A stretch of 64,000 bases of DNA from Actinomadura atramentaria DSM 43919 (GTDB taxonomy: Bacteria; Actinomycetota; Actinomycetes; Streptosporangiales; Streptosporangiaceae): positions 62,001 to 126,000 of the forward strand of contig NZ_KB907211.1 of assembly GCF_000381885.1 (NCBI RefSeq). The letters are read 5' to 3'. Numbering within the stretch: position 1 is the stretch's first letter; each line of letters opens with the position of its first letter. The notes under the pieces are model-generated. The model had not been told where the DNA came from. It did no database searches and saw only the letters and a program-made list of their open reading frames with translations. The position numbers and the translations under genes are program-made. Below are positions 44,555 to 52,694 of the stretch, in pieces.

Positions 44555-45541
44555 ATGCCCACCAGCACCCTGATCGGCGAGTACGCCGGACTGCCCGTCG
44601 CGGAGTTCGACGTCACGCGACTCCCGGCGTCCGCCGCCGAGCTCCCCGCCTACGTCAAACCGCTCCGCGGCACCGGCGGCCCCCTCCCGCCCGCCGCCGG
44701 GCACGCCTGGCGGCTGCGCGCCGAGTACGACCAGGCGGAGTACACCGAGGTCTGGGAAGCGTTCCTCGACACCGTCGACACGACTGAGGTCACCGCCCTG
44801 ATCATCGGCTACTGGGGCATCTCGGCGGACGACGTCCCGCACCCCGCGCCGATGCTCGCCGAGGCCGCCGACCGGTTCCCGAACCTGCGCGCGCTCTTCC
44901 TCGGCGAGGTCCTCCAGGAAGAGGACGAGATCTCCTGGATCGAGCACGAGGACATCACCTCCCTGATCACCGCGTTCCCGGCGCTCGAACGGCTGGACGT
45001 CCGCGGCTCCGAGGGCCTCGGCTTCGACCCGATCACGAGCACCGCGCTGCGCACGCTGCGCCTGGAGAGCGGCGGCCTGCCGCGCGGGATCGTCGAATCC
45101 GTCGCGGCCAGCGAGCTGCCCGCGCTGGAGCACCTCGACCTGTGGCTCGGCGTCGAGCACTACGGCGGCGACACCACCGTCGCGGACCTCGCCCCGTTCC
45201 TGGACGGCGCGCGCTTCCCCGCGCTGCGCCGCCTCGGCCTGGAGGACTCCCCGGCCGCGGACGAGATCGCCGCGGCCGTCGCGAGCGCCCCGGTCGTCGC
45301 GCGGCTGGAGTCGCTGAGCCTCGCCCTCGGCGCGCTGTCCGACGACGGCGCGGCGGCGCTGCTGTCCGGCCAGCCCCTCACCCACCTGCGGGAACTCGAC
45401 CTGCACCACCACTTCATCAGCGAGCCGATGATGGAGCGCGTCCGCGCGGCGCTGCCCGGCGTCGCCGTCAATCTGGACGACCCGTACAGCCCGGACGTCT
45501 GGGACGACGCCGAGGACCGCTTCGTCGCGGTCTCCGAATAG
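44555..45541 (+). CDS. STM4015-family leucine-rich-repeat-like protein, copy 1
   Basis: This 328-residue protein has an N-terminal motif EYAGLPVAEFD followed by a roughly 90-residue variable domain. A conserved repeat region follows (FPNLRALFLGEVL, EISWIEHEDIT, ALERLDVRGSEGLGF, LEHLDLWLGVEHYGGDTT, ALRRLGLEDS, LESLSLALGAL) of leucine-rich-repeat type, then the LRELDLHHHFIS motif. The end is LPGVAVNLDD, a variable acidic linker and FVAVSE. The family is known to me as STM4015, part of the conserved STM4011-STM4015 gene neighbourhood. It is the first of five tandem copies and probably defines the start of the operon. It is longer than the others through an inserted N-terminal segment. The function is unknown. 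Confidence 0.82.
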   Translation: MPTSTLIGEYAGLPVAEFDVTRLPASAAELPAYVKPLRGTGGPLPPAAGHAWRLRAEYDQAEYTEVWEAFLDTVDTTEVTALIIGYWGISADDVPHPAPMLAEAADRFPNLRALFLGEVLQEEDEISWIEHEDITSLITAFPALERLDVRGSEGLGFDPITSTALRTLRLESGGLPRGIVESVAASELPALEHLDLWLGVEHYGGDTTVADLAPFLDGARFPALRRLGLEDSPAADEIAAAVASAPVVARLESLSLALGALSDDGAAALLSGQPLTHLRELDLHHHFISEPMMERVRAALPGVAVNLDDPYSPDVWDDAEDRFVAVSE

Positions 45542-45551
45542 GGGGTTGATC

Positions 45552-46478
45552 ATGACCATCGGCCAACTGATGGACGAGTACGCCGGACTCCCCGTCGTGG
45601 ACGTCGTGCCCGGCGAAGCGCTGCCCGCCGAGGAGGCACACGCGTTCCGCGTCCGGGCCGTCCGGCGCGGGCCGTCGTTCGCGGCGTCGCTCGCCGCGCT
45701 GCTCGACGGCGCCGACACCGCCCGCGTCACCGCGCTCGTGCTCGGCTACTGGGAGAACGGCGACTGGGACGGCGAGGACCCCGCCGACCTGCTCATCGCG
45801 GTCGCGGACCGCTTCCCGAACCTGACGTCGCTGTTCCTCAACGACGTCGTGTTCGAGGAACAGGAGATCTCCTGGATCAAGCTGGGCGACGTCACGCCGC
45901 TGATCAGCGCGTTCCCCGGCCTGGAGCGGTTCGACGTGCGCGGCTCGGACGGCCTGCGCGTCACCCCGTTCACGAGCGACCGCCTGCGCACGCTGCGGTT
46001 CGAGAGCGGCGGCCTGCCGCGCCGCGTCGTCGCGGACGTGCTGGCCTGCGAGCTGCCCGCGCTGGAGCACCTGGACCTGTGGCTCGGCGTGGACGAGTAC
46101 GGCGGCGACGTCACGCCCCCCGACCTCGCGCCGCTCCTGAACGGCGAGCGGTTTCCGGCGTTGCGCCACCTCGGGCTGGAGGACTCCGAGATCGCGGACG
46201 AACTCGCGGCGGCGCTGACGGGCGCGCCCGTCGTCGCCCGGCTGGAGTCGCTGAGCCTCGCGCTCGGCGCGCTCACCGACGACGGCGCGGAAGCGCTGCT
46301 GGCCGGGCAACTGCTCACCCACCTGCGGGAACTCGACCTGCACCACCACTTCCTCACCGACGCGATGATGGACCGCGTCCGCGCCGCGCTGCCCGGGGTG
46401 GCCGTCGATCTCGACGACCAGCAGGAGCCGGACGACGACGGCGAGGAGACCTACTACTTCGTCGCGGCGGCGGAGTGA
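45552..46478 (+). CDS. STM4015-family protein, copy 2
   Basis: This 308-residue paralogue has the same plan as copy 1: EYAGLPVVDV, variable domain, EISWIKLGDVT, LEHLDLWLGVDEYGGDVT, LSLALGALTDDGAEALLAG, LRELDLHHHFLTDAMMDRV, LPGVAVDLDD, acidic linker and the ending YYFVAAAE. This is the only copy in which the terminal Val-Ser is replaced by Ala-Ala. An AGGGGG ribosome-binding site precedes the ATG, 10 bp after copy 1. It probably arose by tandem duplication and later divergence of the N-terminal domain. The function is unknown. Confidence 0.82.
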   Translation: MTIGQLMDEYAGLPVVDVVPGEALPAEEAHAFRVRAVRRGPSFAASLAALLDGADTARVTALVLGYWENGDWDGEDPADLLIAVADRFPNLTSLFLNDVVFEEQEISWIKLGDVTPLISAFPGLERFDVRGSDGLRVTPFTSDRLRTLRFESGGLPRRVVADVLACELPALEHLDLWLGVDEYGGDVTPPDLAPLLNGERFPALRHLGLEDSEIADELAAALTGAPVVARLESLSLALGALTDDGAEALLAGQLLTHLRELDLHHHFLTDAMMDRVRAALPGVAVDLDDQQEPDDDGEETYYFVAAAE

Positions 46479-46483
46479 CGCGC

Positions 46484-47401
46484 ATGGACCTCTACGAGAA
46501 CCTCGCCGAGTACGCGGGCCTGCCCGTCATCGACTTCTCGCCGGGCGACGGGCGGCCGCCCGCCGGGCACGCCGTCCGCGTCCGCTCCGAGTACGCGGGC
46601 GCGACCTACGCCGAGGCGTTCGAGGCGCTGCTGGACGAGACCGACACGGCGCGCCTCACCGCGCTCGTCGTCGGCTACTGGGACGCCGACCACGACGTCC
46701 GCGGCCACCCGACCGACCTGCTGGCCGAGGCCGCCGACGCGTTCCCGAACCTGCGGTCGGTGTTCCTCGGGGACGTGACGGTCGCGGAGTCGGAGATCTC
46801 CTGGATCGGGCACGTGGACATCACGCCGCTGTTCACGGAGTTCCCGGCCCTCGAACGGCTGGACGTGCGCGGCTCCGGCGGTCTGGCCTTCGACCCGCTC
46901 GCGCACGGCGCGTTGCGGACGTTGCGCTTCGAGTCCGGCGGGCTCCCGCCCGACGTCGTCCGCGCCCTCGGCGCCAGCGACCTGCCCGTCCTGGAGCACC
47001 TCGACCTGTGGCTCGGCGCCGAGGACTACGGCGGCGGCGTCACGGCCGCGGACCTCGCCCCGGTCCTGGACGGCCGGTTCCCGGCGCTGCGCCGCCTCGG
47101 CCTGGAGAACGCCGAGAACGCCGACGAACTCGCGGCGGCGCTGGCGGCCGCGCCGATCGCGGCGCGGCTGGAGTCGCTGAGCCTCGCCCTCGGCGCGCTC
47201 ACCGACGCGGGGGCCGACGCCCTCGCCGCCCACGCGTTTCCCGCGTTGCGCCGACTCGACCTGCACCACCACTTCGTCGGCGAGGCGGCGGCGGAACGGC
47301 TCCGCGCGGCCCTGCCCGGCGCCGAGCTCGACCTGACCGACCGCATGGCCCCCGCCGAGATCATCGGCGGCGTGGCCGGCTACATCGCCGTCTCCGAATG
47401 A
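46484..47401 (+). CDS. STM4015-family protein, copy 3
   Basis: This 305-residue paralogue has EYAGLPVIDFSPGDGRPP, EISWIGHVDIT, LEHLDLWLGAEDYGGGVT, LRRLDLHHHFVGEAAAERL, LPGAELDLTD, a Gly/Ile-rich linker and YIAVSE. Several positions diverge most in this copy (for example AADALAAHAFPAL in place of the AEALLSGQPL repeat). The ATG at 46484 or the GTG at 46475, which overlaps the previous stop, may be used. Conserved tail and repeats indicate that it is functional. Confidence 0.82.
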   Translation: MDLYENLAEYAGLPVIDFSPGDGRPPAGHAVRVRSEYAGATYAEAFEALLDETDTARLTALVVGYWDADHDVRGHPTDLLAEAADAFPNLRSVFLGDVTVAESEISWIGHVDITPLFTEFPALERLDVRGSGGLAFDPLAHGALRTLRFESGGLPPDVVRALGASDLPVLEHLDLWLGAEDYGGGVTAADLAPVLDGRFPALRRLGLENAENADELAAALAAAPIAARLESLSLALGALTDAGADALAAHAFPALRRLDLHHHFVGEAAAERLRAALPGAELDLTDRMAPAEIIGGVAGYIAVSE

Positions 47402-47417
47402 CCACGGAAAGGCCCTC

Positions 47418-47638
47418 GTGACCATCTCGCGCTCGGCACGCTCACCGGCGACGGCGCGGAAACGCTGCTGTCCGGCCAGCCGCTCACGCACCTGCGGAAA
47501 CCCGACCTGCACCACCACTTCCTGGACGACGCGATGACGGACCGCCTGCGCGCCGCGCTGCCCGGCGTCGAGATCGACCTCGACGACCAGGACACCGCGA
47601 CCGAGGACGCCCCCCCGTTTCGTCGCCGTCTCCGAATG
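47418..47638 (+). pseudogene. Relic of a sixth STM4015-family gene
   Basis: This short stretch contains a start-like context (GGAAAGGCCCTC before a GTG) fused directly to the last third of an STM4015 protein: TLTGDGAETLLSGQPLTHL, PDLHHHFLDDAMTDRL, LPGVEIDLDDQD. Some 700 bp of the expected gene is missing. A run of seven C before CGTTTC shifts the frame; removing one C restores RFVAVSE and its stop. It is therefore a deleted, frameshifted relic. It shows that the array has both gained and lost copies. Confidence 0.75.
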
Positions 47639-47651
47639 ACCGAAAGGAATC

Positions 47652-48608
47652 ATGCGCAACATGACCCACGGGATCGGTTTCGCCGGCCTCCCCGTCATCC
47701 AGTTCGTCCCCACGAGCGCCGACGAGCCCGGCCGCGCCGCCGACCCGCTCCCGGCGGCGGGCCACGCCCTCCGCGTCTCGACCGAGTTCGACGGCCCCGC
47801 GTTCGCGGACGTCTTCACCGAGTTCACCGAGGCCGTCGAGACGGCCGAGGTCGCCGCGCTGGTCCTCGGCTACTGGGGCGCGTCCTACGACAACGACGCC
47901 GCCGACCCGGTGAAGCTGCTGGTCGAGGCCGCCGACCGGTTCCCGAACCTGCGGTCGCTGTTCATCGGTGACATCGAAGGCGAGGAGCAGGAGATCTCCT
48001 GGATCGAGCACGGCGACCTGACGCCGCTGTTCGCCGCCTATCCGGAGCTGACGCGGCTGGAGGTCCGCGGCGCGTCCGGCCTGCGCCTCGACCCGGTCGC
48101 GCACAACGCGCTGCGCGAGTTGCGGATGGAGTCCGGCGGGCTGCCCGGCGCGGTCGTGCGCGGGCTCGCGGCGTCCGACCTGCCCGCGCTGGAGCACCTG
48201 GACCTGTGGCTCGGCACCGGCAACTACGGCGGCGACGCCACCGTCGCGGACCTCGCGCCGATCCTCGGCGGCGAGCGGTTTCCCGCGTTGCGGCACCTCG
48301 GCCTGGAGGACTCCGAAATCGCGGACGAGATCGCGGCGGCCGTCGCGGGCGCGGGCGTCGTGGCCCGCCTGGAGTCGCTGAGCCTGGCCCTCGGCGCGCT
48401 CACCGACGACGGCGCGGAAGCACTGCTCGCCGGCCAGCCCCTCACGCACCTCAAGAAACTCGACCTGCACCACCACTACCTCAGCGAGGAGATGATGGCC
48501 CGGGTCCGCGCCGCGCTGCCCGGCGTCGAGGTGGACCTGGACGAGCGGGAAGAGCCGTACGTCTTCGACGACGGCGAGGTCGCCCGTTTCATCGCCGTAT
48601 CCGAATAG
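47652..48608 (+). CDS. STM4015-family protein, copy 4
   Basis: This 318-residue paralogue has GFAGLPVIQFVPTSADEP, EISWIEHGDLT, LTRLEVRGASGLRLDP, LEHLDLWLGTGNYGGDAT, LKKLDLHHHYLSEEMMARV, LPGVEVDLDE, an acidic linker and FIAVSE. An AAAGGA ribosome-binding site precedes the ATG. Its C-terminal half is closest to copy 5. It keeps all the shared repeats and the tail, so it is probably functional. Confidence 0.82.
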   Translation: MRNMTHGIGFAGLPVIQFVPTSADEPGRAADPLPAAGHALRVSTEFDGPAFADVFTEFTEAVETAEVAALVLGYWGASYDNDAADPVKLLVEAADRFPNLRSLFIGDIEGEEQEISWIEHGDLTPLFAAYPELTRLEVRGASGLRLDPVAHNALRELRMESGGLPGAVVRGLAASDLPALEHLDLWLGTGNYGGDATVADLAPILGGERFPALRHLGLEDSEIADEIAAAVAGAGVVARLESLSLALGALTDDGAEALLAGQPLTHLKKLDLHHHYLSEEMMARVRAALPGVEVDLDEREEPYVFDDGEVARFIAVSE

Positions 48609-48623
48609 CCGAACGGACCCCCC

Positions 48624-49556
48624 ATGACCTTCAACGACCACCTCGGCACGTACGCGGGACTTCCCGTGGCCGAGTTCTCCGACGTCCACGTGCCGGACGC
48701 CGGGAGCGAGCTGCCTCCGGCCGCCGGGCACGCCTGGCGCGTCCGCACCGACTTCGACGGAACCCCGTTCGAGGACGTGTGGGCGCGGTTCCTCGAAACC
48801 GTCGAGACATCCGCCGTCAGCGCGCTGATCATCGGCTACTGGGGCTTCCAGGACGCCGAACCGCCCGCCCTGACCGCGCTGCTCACCGAGTCCGCCGACC
48901 GGTTCCCGAACCTGCGGTCGCTGTTCGTCGGCGACATCGTCCTGGAGGAGTCCGAGGTCTCCTGGATCGAGCACGGCGACCTGACGCCGCTGTTCCCCGC
49001 GTTTCCGGAGCTGGAGCGGCTGGACGTGCGCGGTGCCGAAGGCTTGGCCTTCGAGCCGATCAAGAGCACCGCGCTGCGGACGCTGCGGCTGGAGACCGGC
49101 GGCCTGCCCGCCACCGTCGTCCGCTCCGTCGCGGCGTCCGACCTGCCCGCGCTGGAGCACCTGGACCTGTGGCTCGGCACCGAGGCGTACGGCGGCGACG
49201 CCACGGCCGCCGACCTCGCCCCGATCCTCAGCGGCGAGCGCCTGCCCGCGCTGCGGCACCTCGGCCTGGAGGACGCCGAGGACGCGGACGGCATCGCGGC
49301 GGCCGTCGCGGGCGCGCCCGTCGTCGCCCGGCTGGAGTCGCTGAGCCTCGCCCTCGGCGCGCTGTCGGACGCGGGAGCCGAGGCGCTGCTGTCCGGCCAG
49401 CCCCTCACGCATCTCAAGAAACTCGACCTCCACCATCATTTCCTCACCGACGTGGTGATGGACCGCCTCCGCACCGCGCTGCCCGGCATCGACATCAACC
49501 TGGACGACCGGTTCGATCCGGACGGCAGGCGCCGCTTCATCGCCGTCTCCGAATGA
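48624..49556 (+). CDS. STM4015-family protein, copy 5
   Basis: This 310-residue paralogue has TYAGLPVAEFSDVHVPD, EVSWIEHGDLT, LERLDVRGAEGLAFEPI, LEHLDLWLGTEAYGGDAT, LKKLDLHHHFLTDVVMDRL, LPGIDINLDD, the shortest linker of the set and FIAVSE. Its stop overlaps the start of the STM4014-like gene (ATGA), tying the repeat array to the enzyme genes. It is the last copy in the array. Confidence 0.82.
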   Translation: MTFNDHLGTYAGLPVAEFSDVHVPDAGSELPPAAGHAWRVRTDFDGTPFEDVWARFLETVETSAVSALIIGYWGFQDAEPPALTALLTESADRFPNLRSLFVGDIVLEESEVSWIEHGDLTPLFPAFPELERLDVRGAEGLAFEPIKSTALRTLRLETGGLPATVVRSVAASDLPALEHLDLWLGTEAYGGDATAADLAPILSGERLPALRHLGLEDAEDADGIAAAVAGAPVVARLESLSLALGALSDAGAEALLSGQPLTHLKKLDLHHHFLTDVVMDRLRTALPGIDINLDDRFDPDGRRRFIAVSE

Positions 49557-50635
49557 CGCGCATGGAGTACACCGTCCTCGGCTCGCCCGGCGACCGCCGC
49601 GTCACCCTGTTCACCGCCGCGTGCCGCGCCGCCGGGCTCCCCGAACCGCACCTGGTCGGCTGGCCGGACGTGCTGCGCGGCGCGCCGCTCCGCATCCCGC
49701 CCGGCACGCTCGTCCGCGTCGACTCGCCCGGCGAGAGCCCCGAGGCCGACGCGCTGCTGCGCGGCCCCGGCGACCCGGCGCGCACCGGCGGCGGCGCGGC
49801 CTGGCACGCCGCGTTCACCGCCGCGCTCCGCCGCGTCGGGGCCGCCGCCGGCGCCGCCGGGGCGCGGCTCACCCGCGACCCGGACGAAATCGGCGTCATG
49901 TTCGACAAGCGCCGCTGCCACGTGCGGCTCGCCGCCGCCGGGGTGCCCGTCCCGGCCGCGCTGCCGGAGGTCACCGGGTACGACGAGCTGCGCGCGGCGA
50001 TGGACGCGGCGGGGGAGCGGCGCGTGTTCGTCAAGCCCGCGCACGGCTCGTCGGGGTCCGGCGTCGTCGCGCTGCAGGTCGCGCCCGGCCGGATCAAGGC
50101 CGTCACGCCGACCGCGCTGACCCCGGACGGCCCCGTCAACTCGCTGCGGCTGCGCACCTACACCACCGAACGCGAGGTCGCCGCGCTGATCGACGCGCTC
50201 GCCCCCGACGGGCTGCACGTCGAGCACTGGCTGCCCAAGGCCGCGCTGGACGGGCGGCCGTTCGACCTGCGCGTCGTCGTCGTGCGCGGCGCGCCCACCC
50301 ACGCGGTCGCGCGCACCGGCTCGGGCCCGCTGACGAACCTGCACCTCGGCGGCGCGCGCGGCGACCTGGCCGCCGTCCGCGACCTGCTCGGCCCGGCCGG
50401 GTTCCGCCGCGCGCTGGACGTCTGCGCCGACGCGGCGGCGTGCTTCCCGGGCAGCCCGGTCGCGGGCGTGGACCTGCTCGTCGGCATCGGCGGGCGGCGG
50501 CTGGCGGTCGGGGAGGTCAACGCGTTCGGCGACCTGCTGCCGAACCTGGCGGGCCTGCCCGAGGGGCCCGCCGCCGGACTCGACGTCTACACCGCCCAGA
50601 TCAACGCGGACCGGGAGGCCCTGTGCCGGACATGA
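49553..50635 (+). CDS. STM4014-family ATP-grasp-like protein
   Basis: This 360-residue protein has an ATP-grasp layout: N-terminal domain, MFDKRRCHVRLAAAGVPVP (about 118-136), the ATP-binding VFVKPAHGSSGSGVVAL, and the acidic metal-binding block LLVGIGGRRLAVGEVNAFGDLLPNL near the end. RLRTYTTEREVAALID and PFDLRVVVVRGAPTHAVART also fit this fold. The ATG at 49553 overlaps the STM4015 copy 5 stop. ATP-grasp enzymes join a carboxylate to an amine or thiol; a peptide-ligating or tailoring role in this cluster is inferred. Confidence 0.8.
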   Translation: MTRMEYTVLGSPGDRRVTLFTAACRAAGLPEPHLVGWPDVLRGAPLRIPPGTLVRVDSPGESPEADALLRGPGDPARTGGGAAWHAAFTAALRRVGAAAGAAGARLTRDPDEIGVMFDKRRCHVRLAAAGVPVPAALPEVTGYDELRAAMDAAGERRVFVKPAHGSSGSGVVALQVAPGRIKAVTPTALTPDGPVNSLRLRTYTTEREVAALIDALAPDGLHVEHWLPKAALDGRPFDLRVVVVRGAPTHAVARTGSGPLTNLHLGGARGDLAAVRDLLGPAGFRRALDVCADAAACFPGSPVAGVDLLVGIGGRRLAVGEVNAFGDLLPNLAGLPEGPAAGLDVYTAQINADREALCRT

Positions 50636-51423
50636 ACGAGATCGTCGGGACGCACGACATCGTCCTGATCACGCTCGACACCCTGCGCTACGACGTCGCG
50701 GCCGAACTCTGCGCGGCGGGCGAGACCCCGAACCTCGCGGCCGTCCTGCCGGGCGGCCGCTGGGAGGAGCGGCACACGCCCGGCAGCTTCACCTACGCCG
50801 CGCACGCGGCGATGCTCGCCGGGTTCCTGCCGACCCCGGCCGCGCCCGGCCCGCACCCGCGCCTCTTCGCCGCCGCGTTCCCCGGCAGCGAGACCACCGC
50901 GCCCGGCACCTGGACGTTCGACGCGGCCGACCTGCCCGGCGGGCTCGCCGCCGCCGGATACCGGACGGTCTGCGTCGGCGGCGTCGGCTTCTTCAACAAC
51001 CGCACCGCGCTCGGCTCGGCGCTGCCGTCGCTGTTCCAGGAGGCGCACTGGGAGCCGGAGTTCGGCGTCACCGACCCCGACTCGCTGCGCAACCAGGTCG
51101 ACCGGATCACCGAGGTGCTGGCGGGGCTCCCGGCGGAGCGGCGGCTGTTCCTGCTGCTCAACGTCGCTGCGCTGCACCAGCCGAACTGGTTCTACCTGCC
51201 GGGCGCGACCCGCGCGTCCGGCGACACCCGCGCCAGCCACGCCGCCGCGCTGCGCCGCGCGGACGCCGAGCTGGGCCGCCTGTTCCGGCTGCTGCGGCGG
51301 CCGAGTTACGTGATCGTCTGCTCCGACCACGGCACCGCCTACGGCGAGGACGGCCATACCGGGCACCGCCTGGGCCACCCGGTCGTCTGGACCGTTCCAT
51401 ACGGGGAGTTCCCGCTGACATGA
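50623..51423 (+). CDS. STM4013-family alkaline-phosphatase-superfamily hydrolase
   Basis: This roughly 266-residue hydrolase of the alkaline phosphatase/sulphatase superfamily has the N-terminal metal motif VLITLDTLRYDVA and a nucleophile region TPGSFTYAAHAAMLAG with Thr/Ser in place of a sulphatase Cys. The C-terminal metal-binding block is SDHGTAYGEDGHTGHR. It is shorter than classical sulphatases. The GTG at 50623 has GGAGG at proper distance; the ATG at 50632 is an alternative. It overlaps both neighbours. It probably hydrolyses a phosphate or sulphate ester in the pathway product. Confidence 0.82.
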   Translation: MPDMNEIVGTHDIVLITLDTLRYDVAAELCAAGETPNLAAVLPGGRWEERHTPGSFTYAAHAAMLAGFLPTPAAPGPHPRLFAAAFPGSETTAPGTWTFDAADLPGGLAAAGYRTVCVGGVGFFNNRTALGSALPSLFQEAHWEPEFGVTDPDSLRNQVDRITEVLAGLPAERRLFLLLNVAALHQPNWFYLPGATRASGDTRASHAAALRRADAELGRLFRLLRRPSYVIVCSDHGTAYGEDGHTGHRLGHPVVWTVPYGEFPLT

Positions 51424-52694
51424 CCAGCCCCTACCAGTCCTACGTCTACTCGTACCCCCACAAGACGGCGTACCGGCCGCTCGACCCGGCCCCGCCGCTC
51501 ACCGACGTGTGGGCCGCCGAGGACCGCGACGCGCTGTTCCTCTACCTGCACATCCCGTTCTGCGAGATGCGCTGCGGATTCTGCAACCTGTTCACCCGCA
51601 CCGGCGCGCCCGAGGAGCTGACCCGCGCCTACCTCGACGCGCTCGACCGCCAGGCCGACGCCGTCGCCGCGGCCCTCGGCCCCGCGACGTTCGCGACCGC
51701 CGCGTTCGGCGGCGGCACCCCGACCTACCTCACGGCCGGCGAACTCGACCGCCTCTGCCGCATCGCGGGCCGGTTCGCCGACCTGCGCGCCGTCCCGCTC
51801 GGCGTCGAGACGTCCCCGGCCACCGCGACCGCCGACCGGCTCGCCGTCCTCGCCGAACACGGCGCGACCCGCGTGTCCATCGGCGTGCAGAGCTTCCTGG
51901 ACTCCGAGGCGCGCGCCGCCGTCCGCCCGCAGAAGCGCGCCGAGGTCGAGGCCGCGCTCGGCCGCGTCCGGGACGCCGCGATCGACGTCCTCAACATCGA
52001 CCTCATCTACGGCATCGACGGCCAGACCCCCGCGACCTGGCGGTACTCCCTCGACGCCGCGCTCGCGTGGCAGCCCGAGGAGATCTACCTGTACCCGCTG
52101 TACGTCCGCCCGCTGACGGGCCTCGGGCGGCTCGGCCGGGACTGGGACGACCAGCGGCTGGAGCTGTACCGCCTCGGCCGCGACCACCTGCTCGAACACG
52201 GCTACGAGCAGGTCTCGATGCGCATGTTCCGGCGGCCCGGAACCGGCGGCGGCACCGAGTACTGCTGCCAGACCGACGGCATGGTCGGCCTCGGCAGCGG
52301 CGCGCGGTCCTACACCGAGGACCTGCACTACTCGTTCGAGTACGCCGTCGAGGCCCGCCACGTCCGCGCGATCATCGACGACTACGTGACCGCCCGCGAC
52401 TTCTCCACCGCCCGCGTCGGCTTCCGCCTGGACGACGCCGAGCGCCGCCGCCGCCACCTGCTCCAGTCGCTGCTCCAGGCGGACGGCCTCGACCGCGCCG
52501 CCTACCGGAAGCGCTTCGGCGCCGACGCGGCCGACGACGCCGACCTCGCTCCCTTCGCCGACCGGGGCTGGCTGGACGAGGCCCCGGACGTCCTCCGGCT
52601 GACCCCGGAGGGCCTGGCCCACTCCGACGCGATCGGCCCCGCGCTGTTCACCGGCCGGGTCCGCGCCCTCATGGACGCCTACGAGGCCCGCTGA
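51420..52694 (+). CDS. STM4012-family radical SAM protein (HemN-like)
   Basis: This 424-residue radical SAM enzyme has the CxxxCxxC cluster motif at about residues 48-55 (FCEMRCGFCNLF), SAM-contact FGGGTPTYL and GVETSPATATADRLA, and the HemN-like SIGVQSF and YGIDGQTPATWRYSLDAAL. A later GLGSGARSYT follows an unusual YCCQTDGMV. It overlaps the genes on both sides (ATGA and TGATG). Coproporphyrinogen oxidase itself is unlikely in this setting. It is probably one of two radical enzymes acting on a shared substrate. Confidence 0.85.
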   Translation: MTSPYQSYVYSYPHKTAYRPLDPAPPLTDVWAAEDRDALFLYLHIPFCEMRCGFCNLFTRTGAPEELTRAYLDALDRQADAVAAALGPATFATAAFGGGTPTYLTAGELDRLCRIAGRFADLRAVPLGVETSPATATADRLAVLAEHGATRVSIGVQSFLDSEARAAVRPQKRAEVEAALGRVRDAAIDVLNIDLIYGIDGQTPATWRYSLDAALAWQPEEIYLYPLYVRPLTGLGRLGRDWDDQRLELYRLGRDHLLEHGYEQVSMRMFRRPGTGGGTEYCCQTDGMVGLGSGARSYTEDLHYSFEYAVEARHVRAIIDDYVTARDFSTARVGFRLDDAERRRRHLLQSLLQADGLDRAAYRKRFGADAADDADLAPFADRGWLDEAPDVLRLTPEGLAHSDAIGPALFTGRVRALMDAYEAR

